64,000 nt of DNA from Rhizobium freirei PRF 81 (GTDB lineage Bacteria; Pseudomonadota; Alphaproteobacteria; Rhizobiales; Rhizobiaceae), in NCBI RefSeq assembly GCF_000359745.1, contig NZ_AQHN01000001.1, forward strand, positions 1 through 64,000. Reading direction: 5' to 3'. Each line of letters opens with the position of its first letter. Position 1 is the stretch's first letter. Shown in pieces: positions 33,922 through 42,169 of this stretch. Position numbers and translations under genes: made by a program. Below the pieces are notes generated by a model. It was not told the DNA's origin. It ran no database searches and saw nothing but the letters and a program-made list of their open reading frames with translations.

Positions 33922-34767
33922 TCAGGCCTTCGGGCGGTTTCTGAACGCCTCGGCTTCAGCGTAAAACTTCTTTTCCCATTCCTTGTGATTGTCGAGGCCT
34001 TCCTTGATGAAGGGCGTGAAGATCGCCAGGTTCATCAGGGCCCAGTTGACGATGCGGGCCGGGAACTTCAGCGGCTTTACGAAATCGACGAAGAGCACCA
34101 CGCGGGTCTTGTCGGAATGGTTCCAGGCTTCATGCTCATAGGCGTCGTCGAAGATCAGCGCCTTGCCTTCCTGCCAGTGACACACCTGCTTGTCGACGCG
34201 GATAGCAAGCTTCTCGTTCGGCTCCGGCACGATGAGGCCGAGATGCAGGCGCAGCACGCCATTATACGGGCCACGATGGGCGGGGAGATGCTTGCCCGGC
34301 TCGAAGATCGAGAACATCGCCGTCGTCAGGCCGGGGATCTTCTGCACAGCCGCCCAGGTATTCGGGCATGCCTTGATGTTCTGCTCGGACTTCACGCCGA
34401 AACCGAGGAGGAAGAAGGTCTTCCAGCGGGTATCGGTCGAAATCGTTTTCACGTCGGTGGAGATGTCCTGGAAAGTCGGCAGCTCGCTCTGGCGCAGCAG
34501 CACCTTTTCCAGCTCGGCGCGGATTGCGGGGTAATCCTTCTCGATCTCTGCAGCCCAAGGGAAGGTCGCCGTGTCGTAAACAGGCGGATTGCCGAGCTTG
34601 GCGTATTTAAGATTGAGGCTTTCGGCCCAGGCGACGATGCCCATGAAAAAGCGCGTCATGGCGCTGGGGCGATCCATCGGCGCGATGCCGGCCGTGCCGA
34701 AGGTCTGTTCCGGAGTATGAGATTGGTTGGAAGTGGGAGCAGGTGCGCTCAAGGGGCTCTCCGTCAT
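33922..34767 (-). CDS. Aspartyl/asparaginyl beta-hydroxylase family, LpxO/OlsC-like lipid hydroxylase
   Basis: A 281-residue Fe(II)/2-oxoglutarate oxygenase of the aspartyl beta-hydroxylase superfamily. The catalytic core has SIFEPGKHLPAHRGPYNGVL (first His ligand, near residue 165) and GKALIFDDAYEHEAWNHSDK (second His, near 215), followed by the substrate-loop RVVLFVDFVKP. In bacteria these enzymes 2-hydroxylate secondary acyl chains of lipid A (LpxO) or of ornithine lipids (OlsC, described in R. tropici). The acceptor here is not decided by the sequence. It is the first core gene right of the island. Confidence 0.8.
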   Translation of the reverse strand: MTESPLSAPAPTSNQSHTPEQTFGTAGIAPMDRPSAMTRFFMGIVAWAESLNLKYAKLGNPPVYDTATFPWAAEIEKDYPAIRAELEKVLLRQSELPTFQDISTDVKTISTDTRWKTFFLLGFGVKSEQNIKACPNTWAAVQKIPGLTTAMFSIFEPGKHLPAHRGPYNGVLRLHLGLIVPEPNEKLAIRVDKQVCHWQEGKALIFDDAYEHEAWNHSDKTRVVLFVDFVKPLKFPARIVNWALMNLAIFTPFIKEGLDNHKEWEKKFYAEAEAFRNRPKA

Positions 34768-34779
34768 GTCTGTCTTTAA

Positions 34780-35083
34780 GGGCTGCCTGGGAGGAAGTTG
34801 CCGGCCCGGAGGAATGCAAATCCCGAAGGGGTAGCAGGCTTAGAACTTGGGATATTCGCCTGCCCCTTCCCGATTGACACCCAACTCCTTTGTTATGCGG
34901 TGATTGCAATAGGCGATTATATGAGTTGATAGGTCGAATTTCGCAAGAGAGTCCGTTCGCAACGAGCGGTAGTTTGTGATGGAAGGAATCCCTGGCAATT
35001 CCCGGAGGCATTCACCTCAGAATCGGCAAAAATACGGCGAAATCCGCCGACCCTCTTTCGTTAAGCCGATTGAGCGTGAATTA
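34780..35083. other. Intergenic stretch before the hydroxylase
   Basis: About 300 bp upstream of the hydroxylase start and beyond the end of the crcB remnant. No gene is supported on either strand; it should contain the hydroxylase promoter. The segment near 34880-34960 is comparatively AT-rich. Confidence 0.4.
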
Positions 35084-35326
35084 TTAGCCGGACAATTGCA
35101 AGTCCGCTATCAAAGCCACAATCGACAGGAAAACGGACAAGGCAATATAGGCGATGGACGGTATCCACAGGCCGCACTCTCAGAGCACCACGCTTTCCAG
35201 CGCAAAGGTCGAAAATGTCGTGAATCCGCCGAGAACACCCGCTGTCAGAAGCAACCGCACCTCCTGCGACATACCGCCGCGAAAGGCGACAAAATGGAAC
35301 ACGACGATCTCCCGTCGTCCTTGCAT
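35084..35326 (-). pseudogene. crcB: crcB remnant (fluoride exporter), truncated with a stop
   Basis: The frame starts at an ATG overlapping the CLC stop as TAATG and reads FRGGMSQEVRLLLTAGVLGG, then FTTFSTFALESVVL, the unmistakable core of CrcB/Fluc. A TGA follows at 35180-35182, and then the last helix (IPSIAYIALSVFLSIVALIA) to a natural stop at 35084. The N-terminal half of CrcB is missing. It is therefore a decayed second fluoride exporter directly downstream of the CLC-F gene. A 48-residue fragment could still be translated but should not function alone. Confidence 0.75.
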
Positions 35327-36696
35327 TAAAGCTTTTCGATCTTGTGGACATTTTCCCGCCGCGTCTCCAGGTGGCGTTCGCGAATGTGGCGAAGCGGCAT
35401 ATCGGCGAGGATCTCTCCGGAGGCCGCGGTCTTGGCAATGCCGAGACGCTGCGACAGATAGATGCTGGTATGGCCGCTGCAGATATAGGCAAGGAAGCAG
35501 GCGACGGCGAGATAGACGGTATGCGTCGCGCCGAAAAGCTCGATGCCCATGATCATGCAGGCGAGCGGCGTGTTGGTTGCCCCGGCAAACACGGCAACAA
35601 AGCCCAGCGCGGCAAAGAGATCAGCCGGCGCGCCGAGAATGGCGGCAAGCACGTTGCCGAGCGCTGCACCGATGAAGAACAACGGCGTCACCTCCCCGCC
35701 CTTGAAGCCGGCGCTGAGCGTTACGATCGTAAAGACCGCCTTCCAGAACCAGCTCCAGTAATCGACATGAGCCGGATCGAAGAAACCGAGGATCGTCGTA
35801 TCGCCTGGGTTGGGCGACCAGACGCCAAGCCCGAGATATTCCCGAGTGCCAAGCAGATAGACGAGCCCGATCAGGATCGCACTGGCGATAACGGGCCTGA
35901 GCGGCGCATAGGCGCATAACCGCTTGAATGCCGCAGAGGCCCTGTGCGAGACCTCGCTGAAGGAACGCGCCATCAGGCCGAAGAGTACGCCGGCGATGCC
36001 GACCTTGAGGAGCAGCAAAGCATCCAGATGAAAGCTGCTTGCCGGTGTACCGGCGAGATAGCCGATCTGATACTGGATATGCTCGATACCCCAGGCATGG
36101 CATGCCCAGTCGGCCGCGATCGCAGCCGCAAGGCTGGGGATCAGAGCCTCATATTGCATTCGCCCGATCGTCAGCACTTCGAGCGCAAAGACCGCACCCG
36201 CGATCGGCGTGCCGAAGACCGCGCCGAAGCCGGCGGCTATGCCCGCCATGAGGAGAATTCGGATCTCCGCGTGGCTGAGCCTGAAGAGTTTTGCAAAGGC
36301 GCTGGCAATACTGCCGCCGAGTTGCACCGCCGTTCCCTCGCGCCCCGCCGAACCGCCGACCAGATGCGTCAGAACCGTCGAGACCAGAATGAAGGGCGCC
36401 ATGCGCAAGGGCACTCCGCTGCCCGATTCATGGATCTGATCGACGATCAGATTGTTGCCGCCTTCCGAGCCGCGTCCAAAATGCTGGTAGACCAGGACCA
36501 TCAGGAAGCCGGCGGCCGGCATCAGAAAAATCAGCCAGGGATGGTCGAAGCGCGCCGCGGTCGCTTTGTCCAGGCTCCACAGAAACAGGGCGCAGAGCGA
36601 GCCGACGACGACGGCCATCGGCACGACCAGAAGGATCCATTTGAACAGGCTGCGAAATTGCTGAAGACGATGTTGAAAATATGCGGATGCGGACAT
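35326..36696 (-). CDS. CLC-F type fluoride/proton antiporter
   Basis: A 456-residue CLC-family membrane transporter with about ten or more helices. It has GSGVP (near residue 92) and, instead of the canonical chloride-type [17 protein letters not shown] (near 119-130), the form typical of the fluoride-specific CLC-F clade. [19 protein letters not shown] (near 333-351) is the third ion-path segment. A fluoride riboswitch lies upstream, supporting fluoride as substrate. I chose the ATG at 36696 because GGGAGGGG precedes it; the frame is open to 36756. A decayed crcB follows, so this gene appears to carry fluoride resistance alone. Confidence 0.9.
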   Translation of the reverse strand: MSASAYFQHRLQQFRSLFKWILLVVPMAVVVGSLCALFLWSLDKATAARFDHPWLIFLMPAAGFLMVLVYQHFGRGSEGGNNLIVDQIHESGSGVPLRMAPFILVSTVLTHLVGGSAGREGTAVQLGGSIASAFAKLFRLSHAEIRILLMAGIAAGFGAVFGTPIAGAVFALEVLTIGRMQYEALIPSLAAAIAADWACHAWGIEHIQYQIGYLAGTPASSFHLDALLLLKVGIAGVLFGLMARSFSEVSHRASAAFKRLCAYAPLRPVIASAILIGLVYLLGTREYLGLGVWSPNPGDTTILGFFDPAHVDYWSWFWKAVFTIVTLSAGFKGGEVTPLFFIGAALGNVLAAILGAPADLFAALGFVAVFAGATNTPLACMIMGIELFGATHTVYLAVACFLAYICSGHTSIYLSQRLGIAKTAASGEILADMPLRHIRERHLETRRENVHKIEKL

Positions 36697-36785
36697 CAGT
36701 TTGCCCCTCCCGCGAAGCCGGCGGACGGTTTCCCGGGGATACCAGATAGGAAACATGAGTGGAATAACGGCAGGAAAACAGACAT
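36696..36785 (-). CDS. Possible leader ORF between riboswitch and transporter
   Basis: A 29-codon frame starts at an ATG 8 bases after AAGGAG and ends at a TGA that overlaps the transporter ATG (TGATG). The sequence [20 protein letters not shown] looks unremarkable. Its ribosome site lies in the stretch that can pair with the riboswitch 3' part (ACTCCTACTC with GAGTAGAGT), so fluoride could gate its translation and, by coupling, the transporter. Coding status uncertain. Confidence 0.35.
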   Translation of the reverse strand: MSVFLPLFHSCFLSGIPGKPSAGFAGGAN

Positions 36786-36811
36786 GACTCTACTCCTTCG
36801 CCTTTCAGGCG

Positions 36812-36880
36812 TTTTGAGTAGGAGTCATCAGCTTCCCTGGAAAATCAGAGCAGCGGTTCGGCCACCATGGCCCGGCAGAA
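36812..36880 (-). ncRNA. Fluoride riboswitch (crcB motif)
   Basis: On the minus strand the leader reads GGGCCATGGTGGCCGAACCG, then CTGCTCTGA, a short stretch, and GCTGATGACTCCTAC. This matches the conserved crcB motif pattern: a GG-rich 5' stem, AACCGC, and the invariant CTGATG(R)CxCCTAC 3' segment. It lies directly before the CLC-F gene. The following GACTCCTACTC can pair with GAGTAGAGTC around the AAGGAG ribosome site, suggesting translational control. On fluoride binding, expression of the transporter should rise (known class behaviour). Confidence 0.85.
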
Positions 36881-36961
36881 ATCCATTACCGTTGAATTTT
36901 CAATATAGATACAGTCCCGCTGCTGTCAATGCGCCGCAGCTGGCCCGCCAGATGCATTCCG

Positions 36962-37789
36962 TCACACCGCCCGGGCGATCATCTCGATCGGCGCAAGCAA
37001 CCCTGCTTCCACCGACATGTTGACGTTGCTGCTCCGCTCACTTGCCCGCGGCCCCATCAACGTACGGAACCCAGTGTCCCGACCCTCGCCTGCTGCAGCC
37101 TTGGCGCGCGCCTCATGCGCCAGCCGGATCGCCAGGGCACTGCGATCCTGTTCCAGCTCGACAGCAAAGCCGGCCTTTTCGAGCAAACTGCGGTAAACGT
37201 CTGGGCTGCAGACGAAGCTCGTTTCCGGCTCCATCGCCCAGGGCATGGGATAGGGTAGCGCGCCGTCGCGCATCTGCATGATTTCATAGAGCCCGAAACG
37301 GCCACCCGGCTTGAGAATGCGCCTGATCTCCGCAAATAGTCTCGCCTTGTCCTCGATATTCATGCCGACGTGGATGAGCGTCGCCCGATCGAAACTATCG
37401 CTTTCGAAGGGCAGGGCGAGAGCGCTCCCCTGCCGGAAGGAGACTTGGTCGGCCAGACCACAGCGGGCCGTCAGCAAATTGGCAACCTGAACGAACTCCT
37501 CGGTAAGATCGATGCCCGAGACGATACATCCATAGGAATCGGCGAAATGACGAGCGGGTCCGCCCAGTCCCGATCCGATATCGGCAAGCCGCAGGCCGGC
37601 GGCAAGATCGAGATCCCGCGCGAAATCCACCGTGGCCGCATGCCGCCCCAGGTGGAATTCATCGACGCCCGCCAGATCGCGGATGCGCAGGTTGTCGATA
37701 TCCTTGCCGTTGTCGACAAGGGTTTGCAGGATCGCCGTTTCCAGCGATCCATGCGTGTAATGGCTGGCAACTTTTTCCTCGGTGGACAT
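36962..37789 (-). CDS. Class I SAM-dependent methyltransferase
   Basis: A 275-residue methyltransferase. The SAM-binding motif I is LADIGSGLGGPARHFADSYG (near residue 68-87), with motif II SGIDLTEEFVQVA (near 93), post-I ATLIHVGMNIEDKARLF (near 135) and motif III LKPGGRFGLYEIMQM (near 158-172). The pattern resembles the glycine/sarcosine-type or ubiquinone-biosynthesis-type N/O-methyltransferases. It stands between the fluoride module and a palindromic repeat. Substrate unknown. Confidence 0.85.
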   Translation of the reverse strand: MSTEEKVASHYTHGSLETAILQTLVDNGKDIDNLRIRDLAGVDEFHLGRHAATVDFARDLDLAAGLRLADIGSGLGGPARHFADSYGCIVSGIDLTEEFVQVANLLTARCGLADQVSFRQGSALALPFESDSFDRATLIHVGMNIEDKARLFAEIRRILKPGGRFGLYEIMQMRDGALPYPMPWAMEPETSFVCSPDVYRSLLEKAGFAVELEQDRSALAIRLAHEARAKAAAGEGRDTGFRTLMGPRASERSSNVNMSVEAGLLAPIEMIARAV

Positions 37790-37825
37790 GCGTGTGCTCC
37801 CAAGGCTTTGCCCGAAGGTGTCCTA

Positions 37826-37955
37826 CTGCATAATTCCTTCAATCGGATTCGATTCAAGGATTAAATTATGCAGCAGATTTAAGGATTAAATTATGCAGCA
37901 GATTTAAAGTACTACAGCGACCTATGCGCCTCACATGCGACGCGCGGCGCTGTTG
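37826..37955. repeat. Mosaic palindromic intergenic repeat (RIME-like), copy 2, reversed
   Basis: This is the reverse-oriented counterpart of the repeat at 5674-5807. Palindrome B (37826-37873, ends CTGCATAATT/AATTATGCAG) comes first, then a 25-bp unit tandemly repeated twice (37856-37880 and 37881-37905), then palindrome A (37912-37955, starting CTACAGCGACC and ending GGCGCTGTTG). It lies between two convergently or independently ended genes, right at the 3' end of the oxidoreductase gene. Confidence 0.75.
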
Positions 37956-37958
37956 CCA

Positions 37959-39002
37959 TCAGACCTTCAGTTCGCGCCGCTCCGTTTCCGTTACCATGGC
38001 AAGATCCAGCACGCGCTGCAAGTTGGCTGCGTGACGGAAGCTCGGATCCTGGCTGCTGCCGGTCATGACGGCATCGGCAAATCGCTCGTAGTTGGTCGGC
38101 ACCGGCGGCACCTCGATGACCTTCCACGTCGCTGTTTCGGTATCATCGCCAAGACAACCGCGCAGTTCGGAGCCGTTCGGGCTGTGGGTCACTTCCAGGC
38201 CGCCGCGCTCGCCGTAGATACGCAGCTTCAGCTCGTTCAGATGTCCCGTCGCCCAGCGGCTCGCATGGACGACCCCAAGCGCACCGTTGGCAAAGTCGAC
38301 CGACATCGAGAAGCTGTCGTTCGCATCAAGCGTATATTCACCGATCCGCTCGCCGGGCGCCTTCGCGAAGGTCTTCAGGCGTGCGAAGACGTGATCGATA
38401 TCCGTCGCTGCGCCATAAGCGGCGAAATCGAGGATATGGATGCCGATATCGCCGAGAACGCCGTTCGAGCCGTGCCCGGTCGATAGACGCCAAAGCCACT
38501 TGGACTCGCTGCGCCAATCGCCCCAGGCCCTGGAGACAAGCCAGCTCTGCAGATAGGACGCCTCCACATGCTTGACCGTGCCGATCTCGCCCGAGATCAC
38601 CATCTCGCGCGCCTTCTGCAGCTGCGCGACATTGCGATAGGTCAGGTTGACCATGTTGACGACCCCTGCCCTCTCGGCAGCCTCCGTCATCTCGAGAGCC
38701 TTTTCATGATTCTCCGCAAGCGGCTTCTCGCAGAGAACATGCTTGCCGGCGGCAAGCAGCGGCAGGGTCGTCGGATGGTGAGCCTTGTCCGGCGTGACAT
38801 TGGTCACCGCATCGAACTCGCCCCAGGCCAGCGCTTCGTCGAGCGACAGGAAGCGCTTCTTGATATCGAACGTATCGCAAAAGGCGGTGAGCCTCGTCGC
38901 GTCAGTATCGACGGCGCCGACGATTTCGACGCCAGGAATGCGGGCGAAATGCTCCACATGGTTCTTCGCCATGCCGCCCGTGCCAACTACTATGAGACGC
39001 AT
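37959..39002 (-). CDS. Gfo/Idh/MocA-family oxidoreductase, ThuB-like
   Basis: A 347-residue NAD(P)-dependent sugar oxidoreductase. The Rossmann motif MRLIVVGTGGMAKNHVEHFA (residues 1-20) is at the very start, the conserved CEKPLAENHEKALEM (near 93) carries the EKP signature, and GDIGIHILDFAAYG (near 183) holds the catalytic His region. It follows the ThuA-type gene by 8 bp in the same operon. In Sinorhizobium thuA and thuB form a pair needed for trehalose and related disaccharide use, and a similar oxidation of a disaccharide is likely here (inference). Confidence 0.85.
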   Translation of the reverse strand: MRLIVVGTGGMAKNHVEHFARIPGVEIVGAVDTDATRLTAFCDTFDIKKRFLSLDEALAWGEFDAVTNVTPDKAHHPTTLPLLAAGKHVLCEKPLAENHEKALEMTEAAERAGVVNMVNLTYRNVAQLQKAREMVISGEIGTVKHVEASYLQSWLVSRAWGDWRSESKWLWRLSTGHGSNGVLGDIGIHILDFAAYGAATDIDHVFARLKTFAKAPGERIGEYTLDANDSFSMSVDFANGALGVVHASRWATGHLNELKLRIYGERGGLEVTHSPNGSELRGCLGDDTETATWKVIEVPPVPTNYERFADAVMTGSSQDPSFRHAANLQRVLDLAMVTETERRELKV

Positions 39003-39010
39003 ATGATACC

Positions 39011-39796
39011 TCAGCGATAACCGGCTTCGCCGGCCTGGTGCAGTTTCGGGCCACGCTCGACGATCGGCTCCAACGCCGTCTCGACCGGAACGTTCGGCGC
39101 ATCATGGATGCTGGCCTGGGTGCCGAGCGGATTGTGGGCCCATTTCACGGAGTTGATCAGAACCTTGTGGACCGTGGCGTTGTGATAGGTCGGATAGGTC
39201 TCGTGACCCGGACGGAAATAGAAGATGTTACCGGCACCGCGGCGCCAGGTCATGCCCGAACGGAAGACTTCTCCGCCCTGGAACCAGGAGATGAACACGG
39301 TTTCCAGCGGCTCCGGAACGGAAAACTGCTCGCCGTACATTTCCTCGTTCTCGAGCTCGAAATGCTCGCCGAGGCCGGCTGCGATCGGATGGCGGGGATT
39401 GATGACCCACAGGCGCTCGCGCTCGCCGGCCTCGCGCCATTTCAGCGCGCAGGGCGTGCCCATCAGGCGCTTGAAGACCTTGGAAAAATGGCCGGAATGC
39501 AGAACGATGAGGCCCATGCCCTCCCACACCCGCTTGGCGACGCGCTCGACGACTTCGTCGTTAACGGCTCCATGATCCTTGTGACCCCACCACAAGAGCA
39601 CGTCGGTGTCCTTCAGGCGCGCTTCGCTGAGGCCATGCTCCGGCTCCTGCAACGTTGCAGTGGTAGCCTGGATACCGGCATCGGCATTCAGCGCCTTGGC
39701 GATGGTGTTGTGCATGCCTTCCGGATAGATATCGGCGACGACCTTGTTTGTTTGCTCATGAATGTTCTCCCCCCAAACGACGGCGCGAATAGTCAT
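39011..39796 (-). CDS. thuA: ThuA-domain trehalose-utilisation protein
   Basis: A 261-residue protein of the ThuA/glutamine-amidotransferase-like fold. It shows [20 protein letters not shown] at the start, [20 protein letters not shown] (near 70), [20 protein letters not shown] (near 97) and the end motif [18 protein letters not shown] (near 195). GAGGAG precedes the ATG. It heads the thuA-thuB-like operon, with a perfect LacI-type palindrome (39842-39855) upstream, so it is probably induced by a disaccharide. The ThuA reaction is associated with 3-keto sugar metabolism. Confidence 0.85.
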   Translation of the reverse strand: MTIRAVVWGENIHEQTNKVVADIYPEGMHNTIAKALNADAGIQATTATLQEPEHGLSEARLKDTDVLLWWGHKDHGAVNDEVVERVAKRVWEGMGLIVLHSGHFSKVFKRLMGTPCALKWREAGERERLWVINPRHPIAAGLGEHFELENEEMYGEQFSVPEPLETVFISWFQGGEVFRSGMTWRRGAGNIFYFRPGHETYPTYHNATVHKVLINSVKWAHNPLGTQASIHDAPNVPVETALEPIVERGPKLHQAGEAGYR

Positions 39797-39841
39797 TACG
39801 GCACTCCTCTAATTCTATTAGGATTGAATAGGTTATGTGAT

Positions 39842-39855
39842 CCAAAGCGCTTTGG
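39842..39855. promoter_or_regulatory. LacI-family operator upstream of thuA
   Basis: CCAAAGCGCTTTGG is a perfect 14-bp palindrome 46 bp before the thuA start. The core AAAGCGCTTT is the usual form of alpha-glucoside/trehalose LacI-family operators in rhizobia. It differs from the CGTAAACGTTTACG palindrome of the LacI gene at 47574, so a regulator outside this window is likely. Confidence 0.65.
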
Positions 39856-39959
39856 GAAAGCGCCATACTTCAAACCTTCATCAGCCTGCTTTATAGAGAC
39901 ATAGAGCCTTCAAAGCGATTTGACAAAGGCAAAACTGGCCATGAACAACACCTCTGTTT

Positions 39960-40307
39960 TCAGTGCGACACGGATTTTGAAAAGAGATTGACGACGAGCA
40001 CGCCGGCAATGATCAACCCCAGGCCGATGATGGCGGCAAGGTCGAGTTTCTGACGGAAAAGCACGACCCCCACAACCGAAATCAGCACGATGCCGAGCGC
40101 GCTCCAGATTGCGTAGGCGATGCCCACCGGAATGACCCGCAACGTTACCGAAAGGCAATAGAACGCCGCGGTGTAGCAGACCACCAGAACGACCGTCGGA
40201 CCGAGGCGGGTGAACTGCTGCGACATCTGCAACGCCGTCGTGCCGATCACCTCCAGCACGATCGCAACCAGCAGCATTGCATAGACCGATGCATTCGCCA
40301 TTCCCAT
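39960..40307 (-). CDS. SMR-family multidrug efflux protein
   Basis: A 115-residue, four-helix inner-membrane protein of the small multidrug resistance family. The conserved intramembrane Glu is in VAIVLEVIGTTALQMSQQFT (residue about 19), with the signature GIAYAIWSALGIVLISVVGV (about 62-81) in helix 3. It would export lipophilic cations as a dimer. It lies 14 bp downstream of a TetR regulator on the same strand, which probably represses both. Confidence 0.9.
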   Translation of the reverse strand: MGMANASVYAMLLVAIVLEVIGTTALQMSQQFTRLGPTVVLVVCYTAAFYCLSVTLRVIPVGIAYAIWSALGIVLISVVGVVLFRQKLDLAAIIGLGLIIAGVLVVNLFSKSVSH

Positions 40308-40321
40308 GTCTCCGACGATTC

Positions 40322-40885
40322 CTAGAGGTGTGTGAGCTCGACAAGCCGCCCGATGAGCGTCGCGCGCGCGCCTGCGTCCATGTCGTGACTGCCGAGCAGG
40401 TCCGCGAGCCAGATCCCATCGGCCGCCAACCTGACGATTGCCGCATCCACCGAGGAATCCGTACCGACATATTCCTCACTGCGCTCGCGCACCCACTCGT
40501 GCCAGCGCTGCCGCAATTGCGGCTCGGTAAGCAGCACCATCGTCACCTGTGCCCAGTCCTTGTTGCCCTGCGGCTGATCGCGCAGTGCCAGGCAGGCATG
40601 CAGGTAACCGCGGGTGAAGCGACCATGCGGCAATGGATCCGCGCGCATCGCTTCCTCGATTGCCGCATCCAGCCGCTCCAGCAGGCTGTCGAACAGCGCT
40701 TCGAGAAGCATGTTCTTGCTGGGAAAGTGATGCAGCAGGCCACCCTTACTCACCCCGGACGCACCGGAAACGGCATCCAGCGTCACCGCGGCCATTCCCT
40801 TTTCGGAAGCAAGCCGCGCCGCGACCTCCAGCAATTGCTGGCGGACGAACAAAGGCTGCTTCTTCCTATGGTGTGCAGTGGACAT
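40322..40885 (-). CDS. TetR-family repressor
   Basis: A 187-residue regulator with the N-terminal TetR helix-turn-helix (residues about 10-57, AAVTLDAVSGASGVSKGGLL and HHFPSKNMLLEALFD) and a C-terminal ligand-binding helical domain. I chose the ATG at 40885 over an upstream TTG at 40903. It is the first gene of a two-gene unit with the SMR efflux protein, so it is the likely local sensor of the exported compound. A CCAATTGG palindrome lies just upstream. Confidence 0.87.
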   Translation of the reverse strand: MSTAHHRKKQPLFVRQQLLEVAARLASEKGMAAVTLDAVSGASGVSKGGLLHHFPSKNMLLEALFDSLLERLDAAIEEAMRADPLPHGRFTRGYLHACLALRDQPQGNKDWAQVTMVLLTEPQLRQRWHEWVRERSEEYVGTDSSVDAAIVRLAADGIWLADLLGSHDMDAGARATLIGRLVELTHL

Positions 40886-40899
40886 GGCGACATAACATA

Positions 40900-40907
40900 C
40901 CAATTGG
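40900..40907. promoter_or_regulatory. Candidate TetR operator
   Basis: CCAATTGG lies 15 bp before the TetR start, inside ACCAATTGGACGGT, which extends the symmetry weakly. Its position over the promoter of the tetR-SMR unit fits autorepression. Short, so tentative. Confidence 0.4.
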
Positions 40908-40986
40908 ACGGTTTCGTCAATAATCTGATTGGCGACTTCTAGGCCTTATTGTTTGTGAATGATCCTCGTATGGCTCTCTCCTCAGT

Positions 40987-42075
40987 TCAGTTTACCGAAT
41001 GATGTGCCGCATCGCTCGCATCGAAAATGCTCACCTTCGTTGCCTCGACGGCGAAGGCGATCGGCGAACCTGTCGTGATGCTCGTCATGCCAGGATCGGT
41101 GCCGATGATCTTCGAGCCGTCCTTGAGCCGGACATGAACGAGCGACCGGTCGCCGAGGCGCTCCACGGTCTCGACCTGACCGCCGATATCGCCCTTTTCC
41201 GCCGTCGTGACGACCAGATGCTCGGGGCGGATGCCGAGCGTCAGCCCGGAATTCGAAATGCCGTTAAGCCCGACCGCCGTCTTGATGACCGATCCATCCG
41301 GCAACGTCGCCGTCGCCAATCCGCCTGCCTCGCTAACGCCGGCAATGCTGATGAAGTTCATGCCCGGCGATCCGACGAACTGAGCGACATAGCGCGTCGC
41401 CGGGCGTGTATAGATCTCGACTGGCGACGCCACCTGCTCGATCTTCTTGTTGTTGAGCAGCACGATACGATCCGCAAGCGTCATCGCCTCCACTTGGTCG
41501 TGAGTGACGAACACCATTGTCGCGCCAAGCCGCTCATGCAGCTGCGCCAGCTCGACACGCGTACGCGTGCGCAATCCGGCATCCAGATTGGAAAGCGGCT
41601 CGTCGAAGAGGAAGACATCAGGTTCGCGCACGATGGCGCGGCCGATCGCGACACGCTGGCGCTGGCCGCCTGATAGAGCCGAAGGCTTGCGATCCAGAAG
41701 GTGTGGCATTTCGAGGATCTTCGCGGCCGCCTCGATGCGCCTGGCGATCTCGGCCTTCGGCGTCTTGATGTTGCGCAGGCCGAAGGACATGTTGTCGCGA
41801 ACGGTCATGTGCGGATAGAGCGCATAGGATTGGAACACCATAGACACGCCGCGCTCGCCGGGCGGCAGTTGATCGACCCGCCGCCCGCCGATCCAGATCT
41901 CGCCGCTGGTGATCGACTCCAGACCGGCGATCATGCGCAGCAATGTCGACTTGCCGCAGCCCGAGCCGCCGAGGAAGACGACGAACTCGCCGCGCTCGAT
42001 CGTCAGATCGATATCGTTGAGAACCTGCACGGCGCCGAAATGCTTGGTGAGGGACTTGATGTTGATGCCTGCCAC
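40987..42075 (-). CDS. Sugar ABC transporter ATP-binding protein (MalK/UgpC type)
   Basis: A 362-residue ATPase energising carbohydrate import. Walker A is GGSGCGKSTLLRMIAG (near 38-53), the ABC signature LSGGQRQRVAIGRAIVREPD (near 135-154), Walker B DVFLFDEPLSNLD, and a C-terminal TOBE/OB regulatory domain (from about 240, GIRPEHLVV). I chose the GTG at 42075 with AGGAGGAG five bases upstream; the frame is open to 42183, but that part is not family-like. It is the last gene of the sugar ABC operon. Confidence 0.92.
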   Translation of the reverse strand: MAGINIKSLTKHFGAVQVLNDIDLTIERGEFVVFLGGSGCGKSTLLRMIAGLESITSGEIWIGGRRVDQLPPGERGVSMVFQSYALYPHMTVRDNMSFGLRNIKTPKAEIARRIEAAAKILEMPHLLDRKPSALSGGQRQRVAIGRAIVREPDVFLFDEPLSNLDAGLRTRTRVELAQLHERLGATMVFVTHDQVEAMTLADRIVLLNNKKIEQVASPVEIYTRPATRYVAQFVGSPGMNFISIAGVSEAGGLATATLPDGSVIKTAVGLNGISNSGLTLGIRPEHLVVTTAEKGDIGGQVETVERLGDRSLVHVRLKDGSKIIGTDPGMTSITTGSPIAFAVEATKVSIFDASDAAHHSVN

Positions 42076-42169
42076 TTTGCTCCTCCTGCGGAAAAATCGA
42101 ACTTCGTCAGACTTGCCATTCATCGCGCCCCGCCCGACGATCACAGTCGGAACGGGGCTTCCGCATTGG

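Noticed and set aside
35944..37023. 359-codon plus-strand frame over CLC-F and the riboswitch
   Set aside because: Antisense to the transporter; runs through the riboswitch and lacks protein-like features.
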